DNA of 64,000 nucleotides from Chelydra serpentina (GCA_037349315.1 JBAIAC010000059.1:30412501-30476500), one strand, 5' to 3'; counted from the first letter of the stretch, positions 51,901 through 60,112 are shown. Translations and numbers: made by a program. Notes: generated by a model not told the origin, from the sequence alone.

Positions 51901-54226
51901 CCATTCACTCAGCCCCCCATCCACTTTACAAACCCAAGGTCACCTCCACATAGGTGACACATGCCCCCCCACACTACATCTCCCCCAGATAGCCATTCCC
52001 CACCCCACCCCTTAAAGCCCCCCCATGCACAAAGGTGGTCAGCCCCCAACACCCCCCCCAGGTCCATCCCCCACAGCAAGGGCACTACGCAGCGCTGGGA
52101 CGGCTGTCCCACAGGCCACGTAGGGGTAGGGCAGTGCAGGGAGCCCCCAATAGTAGGGGTAGGGGAGTGCAGGGAACCAGCTCCCTGCGGCGCCAAGACT
52201 CAGCAGCAGTCTCTACCCACAGCCGTCCACAGAGGGGGCATCTGGGTAACGCCCAGCTGTAACCCCTCTCCAGGAAGGGGGGGCCCTAGGCTATCATCCC
52301 GGACATCACAGCTACGGAAAATGCCTCTGCTCCCCACGCCACCCCCCCCCCAGCACACAGACCTGGCCCCTCCCCACCCCCACTGCACCCCAGAACACAG
52401 GCCCAGGCCCAACAAGGCCTACCCTGCTCTCACACAGTGATGGGAGGCAGCGTAGTTGGGGTGGGGGAATCTGCAGCTAAGTAGGGGTCTGGGGACAGAC
52501 AGGCCTGGCTCTGGGGAGCAGGGCAGGGGGCCCGATCCAGCCATGACCCCCCATGGGCCCAGTACAGAGAAATCTGGAGTCCAGGCAGCCCTTGGTGCTT
52601 CTAGGGACTCCTAGCTAAAAAGGGTCTCCCTACCATCCCCATGGGCACCTGCCCCCTGTGGAGAAACTGGAGACGGGACTGGAGCTTGGCTGATCCTAGG
52701 GCCTGCTCCCCCCAGGCCATAGGAGCAGAGGGGGCTCAGCAGTCAGGGGATGGATGCTCTCACACATGCACTTACGAGGGTGGGAACCCACAGCCCCATG
52801 CCAGTGGCCTGGGCCTGTGTGACTGCCAGGCAGTACCAGGCCCCGTGCTGCCCCAGCTTCCCCTCCGCTCCCAGGTGTCACTTTTGGCCAAGTCACACCC
52901 CACCCAGTCCGGGCCTTGACTGCTGTTGCACTGTGGGCCTGAGATGAGCTGGAGCCAACAGCTTCTACTGGGGGGGATTTGTCAGCGAGGAGCCCTGACT
53001 CCGAGCTCCCCTCGCCCTTTGCTGGAAGGGATGGGGTTGAAGAGCAGGGACTGCTGGGGATTGGGGCCTCCATGGGTCCAGCTTTGTGCTGGGGCAAGGA
53101 GCTGTGCTATTTACAGCCCATGAGAGCAGGAAAGCAGCCCCAGCGGGGCAGATTCTGCAGCCATCCATGCACCCACCTCCTTACTCATCCCTCCCTCCCT
53201 ACCCAACCCTGCTCCCTTCCCAGCTGGATACACTGAGCCCCAGCCCAGTTCTGACATGACCCGTTCCGACTCCCCAGTGTCCCTGTCTGTCCACCATAGG
53301 CACTGCAGACCCCATAGGGGCATGGATGCAATAGGAGAGGGGGTCGGCCCTTCACTCTGCAGCTCTCCCCTCCCACCCCAGAGCCAGCTGCATTTCAATG
53401 ACTTTCTCTGCCCCATTCCCCCTGAAGCCATGTTGATGCCTGGCATTGGCGAAGGCCAAAAAAGGTGCCACGCATGCTATCGTACATGTCTGTTGCGCCA
53501 CAGGCTGCCCTGACCCCCGGGCACGTGTTAAGTGCCACTAGCTCGTTAAGTAGCATGGATCTTGCGCATGGGGTTGGAAGTATGGTGCTGGGCACAGATG
53601 ATCCTTAGCACAGATTGCATCCCGAACCCTGCTGCGTGTGTCTCACAACCATTAGACAGGCGCTAGTGCAGCCCTACTGCACGGTTGTGTCCGATGCGTG
53701 CCCGCACGTAGCCAGCTGTGCAGATCAGCCCATGGCAGGTACAGTGCATCTGATTTGCCAGGATCGTGTTGGGCACACAGGGGCTGTTCTTCAGAGCCTC
53801 CGGGAGATCACAACCCTGGTACTGGGAACTGACAGATACAAAGGAGGAGGGGGTGGTGTGGGGAAGGGTCTCTGGGTTTTAAAGGGGGTGGGGAGGTCAA
53901 CCCAGTCCCTCCTCTCCCATCTCCCCGATATTGCAGAGCAAGACACAGGAAGAAAACAGAATAATGGGAAACTATCCAGGCTACAGGGGCGCCCACTCTG
54001 CTCAGGTCAAGACACCTTGCAGGGAGCTGTGTGTGTGTGTGTGGGGGGGGTGCATTTCCAACCAAACGGCCAGCAAGGCCCAGCCGGCTGCCCCACTCCT
54101 GCCCCCAGCTCACCTGGGCTCAGGTAACAGGATCTTCTTGCTGGCCCGGGCTGCAGGGGTGGATTTGCTTTTCTCCATAGCCATCAAGTAGCTCACATCC
54201 GCTAGCACCGCTTCCAGGTCGGCCAT
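33802..54226 (-). CDS. GRK2: GRK2, G protein-coupled receptor kinase 2 (complete, 21 coding exons)
   Basis: Serine/threonine kinase that phosphorylates agonist-occupied GPCRs at the plasma membrane, priming arrestin binding. Joined exons give 689 residues plus stop, equal to human GRK2. Order: N-terminal helix, RGS-homology domain (about 30-185), AGC kinase domain (about 186-513), PH domain (about 553-655), C-terminal Gbeta-gamma-binding tail. Visible key residues: R106, F109, D110 and M114 of the Galpha-q surface; glycine loop GRGGFGEV (198-205); K220 in YAMKC; D317 in YRDLK; D335 in SDLGL; S670-P671, the known ERK site. Residues 624-630 of the PH domain differ from the mammalian sequence. 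Coding exons, 5' to 3': 54114-54226, 48123-48199, 46491-46564, 46185-46286, 45676-45750, 44736-44797, 44357-44408, 42613-42704, 41597-41696, 41024-41102, 40528-40658, 38820-38914, 38332-38439, 38151-38217, 37578-37678, 37116-37182, 36909-37004, 35243-35405, 34485-34621, 34268-34381, 33802-33966. The length and RH residues separate it from GRK3. Confidence 0.97.
34268..34381 (-). CDS. GRK2: GRK2 exon 20 (residues 598-635)
   Basis: PH domain segment [20 protein letters not shown] followed by [16 protein letters not shown]. The TREHRQL stretch replaces the IRGGKQF of mammalian GRK2. Junctions and phase are normal (38 codons). Confidence 0.94.
34485..34621 (-). CDS. GRK2: GRK2 exon 19 (residues 552-597)
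   Basis: First half of the PH domain ([17 protein letters not shown], then [16 protein letters not shown]). Donor CCG|GTAGGG. Confidence 0.95.
34685..35230. repeat. CTCF-core minisatellite, GRK2 introns 18-19
   Basis: Six copies of GGCATGCATCTCCCAGCAGG then GGGCACCGTGGGGAGC at 34,935-35,225 (spacing 43-56 bp), preceded by three degenerate units of the 80-bp family (TGCAGGGGGCGCTTTAGGGA at 34,691). Produces spurious long frames on both strands. Confidence 0.88.
35243..35405 (-). CDS. GRK2: GRK2 exon 18 (residues 498-552)
   Basis: Returns to the RH domain's terminal helices and the linker to the PH domain ([20 protein letters not shown], then [10 protein letters not shown]). Donor GTGAGT. A CTCF-core minisatellite starts about 15 bp downstream. 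Confidence 0.95.
35640..36135. mobile_element. Probable non-autonomous DNA element, GRK2 intron 17
   Basis: About 0.5 kb with inverted ends: GTTCCCCCTCTAATTTTCC at the left, and a right end whose complement reads TAAATTCCCTCTAAGCTG. The interior is GC-rich with repeated GGGGCTGGGGCAGAGG. No coding region. Confidence 0.55.
36909..37004 (-). CDS. GRK2: GRK2 exon 17 (residues 466-497)
   Basis: AGC-kinase C-tail ([16 protein letters not shown], then DEEDTKGIK), which shapes the nucleotide gate. Donor GTACCA. Confidence 0.95.
37116..37182 (-). CDS. GRK2: GRK2 exon 16 (residues 443-465)
   Basis: Encodes [18 protein letters not shown] to FLQK, the end of the kinase core. Donor GTAAGT. Confidence 0.95.
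37578..37678 (-). CDS. GRK2: GRK2 exon 15 (residues 410-443)
   Basis: C-lobe segment [18 protein letters not shown] and RDVNRRLGC. Residue 410 is Pro here and Ala in human. Donor GTAAGT. Confidence 0.95.
37801..37834. repeat. Compound (CG)n(CA)n microsatellite
   Basis: GTGCGCGCGCGCGCACAC continuing into a CA run, in GRK2 intron 14, next to a CCAGCAGGGGGCGGC motif at 37,787. Confidence 0.95.
38151..38217 (-). CDS. GRK2: GRK2 exon 14 (residues 387-409)
   Basis: Kinase C-lobe [18 protein letters not shown] to TLTM. Donor GTGAGT. Confidence 0.95.
38332..38439 (-). CDS. GRK2: GRK2 exon 13 (residues 351-387)
   Basis: Activation segment and APE motif ([14 protein letters not shown]), then [15 protein letters not shown]. 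Acceptor CCCACAG, donor GTGAGT. Confidence 0.96.
38585..38815. repeat. 80-bp tandem repeat, GRK2 intron 12 (inverted)
   Basis: Units at exactly 38,591, 38,671 and 38,751: CCAGCAGGGAGCGCTGCAGG-type core, then GGGAGCTCCCAGCTACTCC. It abuts exon 12. Confidence 0.88.
38820..38914 (-). CDS. GRK2: GRK2 exon 12 (residues 320-351)
   Basis: Encodes [18 protein letters not shown] with D335 of the metal-binding DLG motif, then [11 protein letters not shown]. Donor GTGAGT. Confidence 0.96.
39125..40527. repeat. Exon-11-junction minisatellite, GRK2 intron 11, split by an LTR-like insert
   Basis: Units of TTACCTTGAGGTCCCAGTGT and GGTGGGAGGAGGAGGGG at about 39,200, 39,269, 40,330, 40,384 and 40,461. Each resembles the exon 11 end and donor at 40,521-40,540. 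The interval 39,332-40,317 is a separate insertion. Confidence 0.8.
39332..40317 (+). mobile_element. LTR-like insertion in the GRK2 intron 11 array
   Basis: About 1 kb of AT-richer sequence starting TGCTGACAAACCAGG and ending GAGCGTGACA, with a plus-strand AATAAA at about 39,990 followed by a G/T-rich stretch. No coding region. LTR identity is inferred from TG...CA ends and a polyadenylation signal. Confidence 0.5.
40528..40658 (-). CDS. GRK2: GRK2 exon 11 (residues 276-319)
   Basis: Kinase C-lobe ending in the catalytic loop YRDLK with D317. The donor is the unusual CTCAAG|GTAGCC. Degenerate copies of this junction repeat in the downstream intron. Confidence 0.96.
40745..40960 (+). mobile_element. 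MIR-type SINE, GRK2 intron 10
   Basis: AACTCCTGGGTTCAATCCCC, CTTGGGCAAATCACATCC and CTCTTTGGGGCAGGCACTAT match the CORE-SINE consensus. Confidence 0.75.
41024..41102 (-). CDS. GRK2: GRK2 exon 10 (residues 250-276)
   Basis: Encodes [18 protein letters not shown] and the hinge LDLMNG. Donor GTGAGA; codon 276 (Gly) is split. Confidence 0.96.
41597..41696 (-). CDS. GRK2: GRK2 exon 9 (residues 216-249)
   Basis: Kinase N-lobe with the ATP-anchoring lysine K220 (YAMKCLDKK) and the alpha-C region [11 protein letters not shown]. Donor GTGAGG. Confidence 0.96.
41700..42590. repeat. 52-bp minisatellite, GRK2 intron 8
   Basis: Nine regular copies of AGCAGATATCCCTCCACCTC followed by CCGACTATAATTCCCCACCC (42,111 to 42,543, spacing 51-61 bp) plus a degenerate lead-in from 41,700. 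Related to the SSH3 intron 6 array. Confidence 0.9.
42613..42704 (-). CDS. GRK2: GRK2 exon 8 (residues 186-216)
   Basis: Kinase N-lobe with the glycine-rich loop [10 protein letters not shown]. The donor is GTAACT and codon 216 (Met) is split AT|G. Confidence 0.96.
42850..43060 (+). mobile_element. MIR-type SINE fragment, GRK2 intron 7
   Basis: CAGCTCTGCCACTGACTCCC, CTCGGTTTCCTCAGATACAA and GCACCCAGCACAATG segments. Confidence 0.6.
43515..44340 (+). mobile_element. CR1 LINE copy, GRK2 intron 7, with nested SINE
   Basis: Sense-strand CR1 3' region (GAGAAAGGCAACAAAAATGA, TGGATATCAGAGGATAG, TGGACCATTGGTCTGACCCA) ending GTTCTTATG about 16 bp from the GRK2 exon 7 donor. Interrupted by a SINE at 43,592-43,783. 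Confidence 0.88.
43592..43783 (-). mobile_element. Turtle tRNA-derived SINE inserted in CR1
   Basis: Minus-strand copy with B-box complement GGATTGAACT and A-box complement CCACTGAGCTA, and a CR1-like tail at the left. AATTAT on both sides looks like the target-site duplication. Confidence 0.88.
44357..44408 (-). CDS. GRK2: GRK2 exon 7 (residues 168-185)
   Basis: Linker into the kinase domain ([17 protein letters not shown]). Its GTGAGT donor lies only about 16 bp from the end of an intronic CR1 copy. Confidence 0.95.
44736..44797 (-). CDS. GRK2: GRK2 exon 6 (residues 148-168)
   Basis: End of the RGS-homology bundle ([10 protein letters not shown], then FQKFIES). Codon 168 is split AG|C. 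Donor GTGAGA. Confidence 0.95.
45110..45655. repeat. 48-bp minisatellite, GRK2 intron 5
   Basis: About eleven units of GGGGCTAGAGGGGCCCGTGG and AGCTGGTCTGGCACCGCAGG with spacing 48-50 bp, ending about 20 bp from exon 5. Confidence 0.92.
45676..45750 (-). CDS. GRK2: GRK2 exon 5 (residues 123-147)
   Basis: RGS-homology segment [11 protein letters not shown] to PPDLFQ, 25 codons. The donor is GTGTGT. A 48-bp minisatellite fills the intron immediately downstream. Confidence 0.94.
46185..46286 (-). CDS. GRK2: GRK2 exon 4 (residues 89-122)
   Basis: RGS-homology segment with R106, F109, D110 and M114 ([14 protein letters not shown]), residues known in mammals to contact Galpha-q. Phase 0 at both ends, 34 codons. 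Confidence 0.95.
46491..46564 (-). CDS. GRK2: GRK2 exon 3 (residues 64-88)
   Basis: RGS-homology domain ([11 protein letters not shown], then a PLVEFYEE end). Acceptor TTCACAG, donor GTGAGG. A copy of the 87-bp intronic repeat lies just upstream in the intron. Confidence 0.95.
46610..46735. repeat. Single copy of the 87-bp family, GRK2 intron 2
   Basis: CCTGAGCCAGCCAGGCCCAC, GGGGCTGGATAGTAGCCAGC and GGCCCCATGTCCCATTCCC match the array in ANKRD13D intron 13. Confidence 0.8.
48123..48199 (-). CDS. GRK2: GRK2 exon 2 (residues 38-64)
   Basis: Encodes the start of the RGS-homology domain ([15 protein letters not shown]). The acceptor is CACCAG and the donor GTGAGT. It is separated from exon 1 by a 5.9-kb intron. 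Confidence 0.95.
48200..54113 (-). other. GRK2: GRK2 intron 1 (5.9 kb)
   Basis: No coding exon seen. It holds MIR-like SINE pieces (48.7-49.1 kb), an expanded SINE with three GACTCCTGGGTTCTC units (49.70-50.1 kb), a copy of the CTCAATCCCAACC family (51.0-51.17 kb), GT runs at about 51,465 and 54,028, and a CpG-bearing apparently single-copy stretch at 53,440-53,830. Confidence 0.7.
49700..50105 (+). mobile_element. MIR-type SINE with internal tandem expansion, GRK2 intron 1
   Basis: Three units of GACTCCTGGGTTCTCT and GGGAGGGGAGTGGGGTCTAG precede a normal SINE body (CCTGGCTCTGCGGCAGACAC) and tail (GAGCAGGGGCTCTCTCACC). Confidence 0.75.
54114..54226 (-). CDS. GRK2: GRK2 exon 1 (residues 1-38)
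   Basis: Starts at the ATG at 54226-54224 ([15 protein letters not shown]), the receptor-interacting N-terminal helix. The donor is AG|GTGAGC and codon 38 (Ser) is split. The start matches the family start exactly. Confidence 0.96.
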
Positions 54227-54840
54227 CTTGCCAGGCAGTCTTCTCTCTTCTCCTGTCCCTTTTTTTTTTTTAATACCGTAAGAGATTATTAATTTTTGAG
54301 TCTCCGACCTCAGCTGCCGACCGAGCCCCCTCTCTACCCCTCTAGGTGGCGGGGGGAGGCTGGGGTGGGAAAAAAGAGGGGGGTGTTGTTCCCCCACCCC
54401 GTTCACCAACAGATCCACATGATGCCCTTTCCACTTCTTCCTTATTTCTGATCGGCTTCACCTCCTCTGCTAGCGGCTCCCCTTCCTCTCCGAGGCGCTG
54501 TGCGTGTTTGCAGGAGAGGCGGGCCTGCCTTGCAGTGCATGCGGCTACGGGTTTGCTCGTCTCCCACCCCCTTGACAACTGCTTCTGGTTTCTGAGTTGT
54601 GTGTCTGTGTGTGACTCTGCTGGTGCAAGCAGCGGGCAGGGCCAGCCAAGGGGGGCACCAGGAGAGGAGCACGAGCGTTGGAGGGGAGGGAAGGAAGAAA
54701 AACCCGTGCCAAAGCCACCGCAAAAAATAACACTCCGAGACAGTGTCAGATCACTAGGTCAGGAAAAGAGCGAGCGAGGCAGGACCGACTGGTTCCGCGG
54801 TGCTTCCTCCTGGCCGCCACACTGGCTACAGCACAGGCTA
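54227..54840 (-). promoter_or_regulatory. GRK2: GRK2 5' UTR and probable promoter region
   Basis: Sequence upstream of the GRK2 ATG, moderately CpG-bearing rather than a strong island. An A-tract (plus-strand T run at 54,260-54,271) lies in the presumed 5' UTR. The minus-strand sequence across the start codon, CAAGATGGCC, resembles a YY1 site. The transcription start cannot be fixed from sequence. Confidence 0.45.
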
Positions 54841-55119
54841 GCTTGGGTCGCTCTCGGGCTGCAGCTTAAAGCAACAGTGCCCTGAAAAAGGGAGGCAAAA
54901 GATTGAACGCTGCCCTCTGGAGGTTTTGTGTTCGCCCTTCGCCTCCCACAGAGACCAGGCCACACTCTCGCTGTCTCTTACACACACACACACCCCCGTG
55001 CATTTTAGGCTTGCGTGATCGCAGTGTGTGCAATGGGGGTAGGTTGGCAGAAGCAAGGTTCCAGCATGCCTGTGTGTCGGGTGTCACCCATGCACAACTG
55101 AAGTGCCTCTGGCCCCAGG

Positions 55120-55275
55120 GCCGGCGCTACCATTAGGCGACCCTAGGCGGTCGCCTAGGGCGCCAGGATTTGGGGGGCGGCGTTTCAGGTCCCTCGGCGG
55201 CCACCGGGGATCTCGGCGGCATTTCAGTGGCAGCCTCTCCTGCCGCTGCCGCCTAAGGCAGCAAAAAAGCTGGCA
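55120..55275. mobile_element. MITE-like repeat upstream of GRK2
   Basis: CpG-bearing GGGCCGGCGCTACCATTAGG and CCTAGGCGGTCGCCTAGGGC, resembling a common turtle non-autonomous element. The second terminus is unclear. Confidence 0.45.
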
Positions 55276-55579
55276 CCATTCCTGTCTGGCCCCCTGCATG
55301 CATCTGCTAGCCAATCAGCCTGCACACCTGCCGGATAGCAGGAGGTAGCTCACAGTAGCATCTAGAGGCCCCCAAGAAAGGAGCAAGGACCCATTCCTTT
55401 TGGGGAGGAGTGCCCCATAAAAACCTGCAAAGCCCTTATATTTTGTCCTCCTTTGAGTCTGCCTTGGCTGTGATGCCTGCAAAAAAAATTGGCTAGGGAA
55501 CAGCTGAGCAGCTTACCACGCTGATGAAGTCTGTCAGCCCATGTGCCCCCTTTCTTGGGCACGTGCCCTTGTTATCTCA

Positions 55580-55880
55580 GCTCATACCCTGAGATTGTAA
55601 GCACATTGGGGCAGGGAGTGAGAGGAGTCATGTGAATGTACAGTGCCCAGAACCACTGCTCTGTGCGAGAGGCTAGAGCAACTTACCCAGGGAAATGGGA
55701 GATTCCTCCATTGCTTGGGGTCTTTAAACTGAGATTGGGTGTCTTTCTGAAAGACCTAGCTCCAGCACCGGTTCTGGGATTGATGCAGGAACCAGTGGGG
55801 GAAGTGCTCTGGCCTGGGTAATACAGGACATGAAAGTAGATGATCTCAGTGGTCTTTTCTGGCTTTAAAAAGCTATGAAT
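55580..55880 (+). mobile_element. CR1-like LINE 3' tail, degenerate
   Basis: CTCTGGCCTGGGTAATACAG, then AGTAGATGATCTCAGTGGTC, the usual LINE 3' end pattern, strongly diverged. Confidence 0.5.
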
Positions 55881-56489
55881 CTGTAATATATACAGCTGCC
55901 ACCACTATGATATAAACAAATAAATAATTCTAGGCATTGTACACATGTGAAATGGCAAGCTGGAATCTACCCCCGAATTGCTACAATCTAAGGATAAAGG
56001 CACAGCTGGTCAACCTTCTATTTGGAAATATCAGGCTTTTAAACCATATCGATTTTCTTCTTACATACAAAACGTGTCTGGCCATTGAATTAAAATGTGT
56101 AGATTATATACGCTGATCACAGTTCAAACAGAGGCTCTCAAGTAGGTGAGACAAAAAATGTGGACTGTGTTTGTTAATACTAGGCTTTGTCCTTTACAAA
56201 AAAAATGAATTAAAACTCCTGGCTTTGATTTCACCTCTCCATGGCATGTGTTTAAGAGCAGGAGCAGCTGGAAGTGAAATTGACTAATGAAATAATGAAA
56301 TTGACCAGCCTAGCTGCACAGGCCAAGCTGCAAAAAACAAACAGGGTGAATGATGAAAAGCATCCCATCACTTGGCCGAATGGTGACACTTCTGTCTCAA
56401 GACATCAGTCAGACTAGGGCACAGCCCACTACTTAGGGCATGCTGCTGCTTGGTGGGTGACCGAAGTGCAGAGCCCTTCTCCACATCAG

Positions 56490-58262
56490 GAAGAAGCAGG
56501 AATTGAACCTGTATCTCCCATATCCCGGAGACAGTGCACTGGGCTTCCTGAGGAAACTACAATCCATCTGTGATCTTCCAGAAAACACCATCCTGGCCAC
56601 TATGGATGTAGAAGCTCTCTACACCAACATTCCACACAAAGATGGACTACAAGCTGTCAGGAACAGCATCCCCGATAATGCCACGGCTAACCTGGTGGCT
56701 GAACTTTGTGATTTTGTCCTCACACACAACTATTTCACATTTGGGGACAATATATACCTTCAAGTTAGTGGCACTGCTATGGGTACCCGCATGGCCCCAC
56801 AGTATGCCAACATTTTTATGGCTGACTTAGAACAACGCTTCCTTAGCTCTCGTCCCCAATGCCCCTACTTTACTTGCGCTACATTGATGACATCTTCATC
56901 ATCTGGACCCACGGAAAAGAAACCCTTGAGGAATTCCACCATGATTTCAACAATTTCCATCCCACCATCAACCTCAGCCTAGACCAGTCCACACAAGTGG
57001 TCCATTTCCTAGACACTACTGTGCTAATAAGCGACAGTCACATAAACATCACCCTATACCGGAAACCTACTGACTGATATACTTACCTACATGCCTCCAG
57101 CTTCCATCCAGAACACACCACACGATCCATTGTCTACAGTCAAACTCTAAGATACAACCGCATTTGCTCCAATCCTTCACACAGAGACAAACACCTACAA
57201 GATCTCTATCAAGCATTCTTAAAACCACAATACCCACCTGCTGAAGTGAAAAAACAGATTGACAGAGCCAGAAGAGTACCCAGGAGTCACCTACTACAGG
57301 ACAGGCCCAACAAATAAAATAACAGAACGCCACTAGCCGTCACCTTCAGCCCCCAACTAAAACCTCTTCAGCACATCATCAAAGATCTACAACCAGTCCT
57401 GAAAGATGATCCCTCACTCACACAGATCTTGGGAGACAGACCAGTCCTTGCTTACAAACAGCCCCCCAACCTGAAGCAAATACTCACCAGCAACCACACA
57501 CCATACAACAAAAACACTAACCCAGGAACCTATCCTTGCAACAAAGCCCGATGCCAACTCTGTCCACGTATCTATTCAAATGACACCATCATAGGACCTA
57601 ATCACATCAGCCACACCATCAGGGGCTCGTTCACCTGCACATCTACCAATGTGATAAATGCCATCATGTGCCAGCAATGCCCCTCTGCCATGTACATTGG
57701 CCAAACTAGACAGTCTCTATGCAAAAGAATAAATGGACACAAATCTGACATCAGGAATCATAACATTCAAAAGCCAGTAGGAGAACATTTCAACCTCTCT
57801 AATCACTCAGTGGCAGACTTAAAGGTGGCAATTTTGCAACAAAAAAGCTTCAAAAACAGACTCCAATGAGAAGCTGCCGAACTTGAATTAATATTCAAAC
57901 TAGATACCATTAACGTAGGATTGAACAGAGACTGGGAATGGCTCGGTCATTACGTTAATTGAATTTTCCTCCCTAGTTTAGTATCTTAGTAAGTACCCTT
58001 ACACTTCTGTGTCAACTATCCATAATGGGCCATCTTGATTATCACTTCAAAAGTTTCTTTCCCCTGCTGATAATAGTTCCTTTCAATTAATTAGCCTTTT
58101 ACAGTTGGTATGGTTACTTCCACCTTTTCATGTTTCTCTGAATGTATAAATATTTGCTGACTGTATGTTCCATTCTATGCATCTGATGAAGTGAGCTGTT
58201 GCCCACGAAAGCTTATGCTGAAATAAATTTGTTAGTCTCTAAGGTGCAACAAGTATTCCTTT
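56490..58262 (+). pseudogene. Penelope-like retroelement, reverse transcriptase plus GIY-YIG endonuclease, inactivated
   Basis: 5'-truncated PLE. RT motif A (MDVEALYTNIP) and motif B (GTAMGTRMAPQYANIFM) lie in the frame 56,503-56,982. After a frameshift near 56,860, motif C (YIDDIFIIW) and LDTTV lie in the frame 56,859-57,077. Two in-frame stops (about 57,077 and 57,316) precede the C-terminal part at 57,429-57,869, which has a Cys-rich finger (PCNKARCQLC) and the GIY-YIG endonuclease core (MYIGQTRQSLCKRINGHKSD). The 3' UTR ends with CACGAAAGCTTATGCTGAAA and AATTTGTTAGTCTCTAAGGT, the tail also found at 29.3 kb. Not expected to be functional. Confidence 0.9.
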
Positions 58263-58319
58263 TCTTTGGGCTAAAAAGTGTTCAAGGAGACCACTGGTGC
58301 CTTCGTCTACACTATCTAG

Positions 58320-58560
58320 GAGTTGAAGCTGGACAAATCCAGACCAGAAGTAAGGTGTAAATGTTTAACAGTGAGGGTAATGAACCATTGGAAGAACTTA
58401 CCGAGGGCTGTGGTGGATTCTCTGTCACCAGCATTTTTTAAATCAAAACGGGATGTTTTTCTCTGCTCTAATTCAAACAGGAATTACTTCCAGGAAGTTC
58501 TCTGGCCTATGTTATGCAAGAGGTCAGACTAGGTGATCACCATGTCCCTTTCTGACCGCA
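58320..58560 (+). mobile_element. CR1-type LINE 3' end
   Basis: GTAATGAACCATTGGAAGAA, TGTGGTGGATTCTCTGTCAC and GAGGTCAGACTAGGTGATCA are the standard 3' end. Confidence 0.75.
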
Positions 58561-58561
58561 G

Positions 58562-58830
58562 GCCTGGTCTGCATTAGGAAGTTAGATCGGTATAACTATG
58601 TCACTGAGGGGTGTGCAAAATCCACACTCCTGCGTGACGCAGTTAAACCAACCTAGCCCCTGGTGTAGACAGCGCTAGGTTGACAGGAGACTTGTCCTGT
58701 CGACCTAGCTCCCATCTCTGGGGGATGTGGAGTACTGATACTGACCAGAGAACCCCTCTCACCAATGTAGGTAGCATCATCACTGAAGCACTGCAGTTGC
58801 AACATTTTAGGTGTAGACAAGCCATTAGTA
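58562..58830. mobile_element. MITE-like element
   Basis: Ends GGCCTGGTCTGCATTAGG and, reversed, GGCTTGTCTACACCTAA form imperfect inverted repeats around a non-coding body. Matches a common turtle repeat type. Confidence 0.55.
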
Positions 58831-59884
58831 GTTCTGCTTTGTAAAGATAAGCTTTTTAACATCATCCATGGTGCTAACCACAAGTGTTCAAAACTCATGA
58901 GTCAGCCTTTATAAAACCATGATCGTTAAAAATAACAAAACCTGGGTTCTAATTTGTCTTCTAGCTAGGCTGCACTTGGGTCACATTTTCCAGCTTTTTT
59001 ACGCAGCCAGGAGGGTCAGAAACTTTCAGGGGTGGCAGAACCAGGGACGGAGTGTGTGTGTCAGGGTTAGTGCCCCCACAGTGGAAATATTGGGTGGGGG
59101 GAATCTATGTTTCCATCCCCCCAACATCTCACCGGGGCGAGAGCAAAGTAGGACCCATCTATGTTCCACACACTCGCAGAGATGAAAGTGGGAGCTGGAG
59201 GAGGGGCTGCTGGAGCAGCTGCTGGCCTGCCCAGTGCATAAGATTAGGTGGAGGTATCCGGTCTGCGGGAGGTGCAGGAAACATGTACACCAGTTGCCAG
59301 GGTGCAGGACAGGACAAGGCTCTAGCAACTGAGTGGGGGGCATTGACCCACTGGGTGCCAGCCGCTGAAGAATTGCCATGGGAATGGCAGCAGGAACTAC
59401 TGGATGACCCTTCCCAGCCTGGAGCCAGCTGCCCCTCCACCGACCCATGCTCCAGTCTCTGTAGCCCCCATCCTTCTCCCCGCTACCCCTCTGCACCCCC
59501 GTTCACAGGGAGTTTCCACCCCACTCCAGAAACTTTCATTTGAACAAAGCTGGGGTTGTCAGGTAAATCCCATGACTCCCGGAGCTGGGGTTGTACGAAA
59601 AACCCCAGATATGCAAGAATTGGCAGTGCTGTGTCATCCTCCATTTTGCAGCTTAAACAAGAATCTCACGCCACTGAGCACAGAGGTTTGTGTCAAATGG
59701 GAGGATCTCACTGGAGCTGGTTGAAAGTTTTCCATCAAAAATGTTTTTCAGTGGCAAATTGAATTTTCAAATAAATGAAGCTTTTAGTGAAATGTGTCTG
59801 CTGCTTTCCAAAGAAAATTTAGATTTTTTCATCCAAAAACCAAGGGCCTGAAAATGGAAATATTTTGATTTTGAAAGGCCGCTG

Positions 59885-60112
59885 TGATGCCTCCTGGGAG
59901 TTGTAGTTCGGGTTTCTCATGTCCTCGTTTTCCTCTATGGGCAAACAACATCTCCAAGGATGCACCATGGCTAAGGACTCCCATGATGCACTGCCTCCCC
60001 CTCCAATCAGGCAGGACTGTGGTGCATCATGGGAGATGTAGTCCAACCAGGTAGTCTAGCTCATAGAGAAGAATGGGAGCACAAGGCACTCAAACTACAA
60101 CTCCCACAAGGC
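59885..60112. promoter_or_regulatory. Cluster of ACTACAACTCCC-type motifs
   Basis: CTCCTGGGAGTTGTAGTTC at about 59,891, GCATCATGGGAGATGTAGTC at about 60,024 and AAACTACAACTCCCACAAG at about 60,092, with CTCCCATGATGCACTG at 59,979. They resemble the ZNF143/THAP11 site and are probably carried by an old repeat. Confidence 0.5.
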
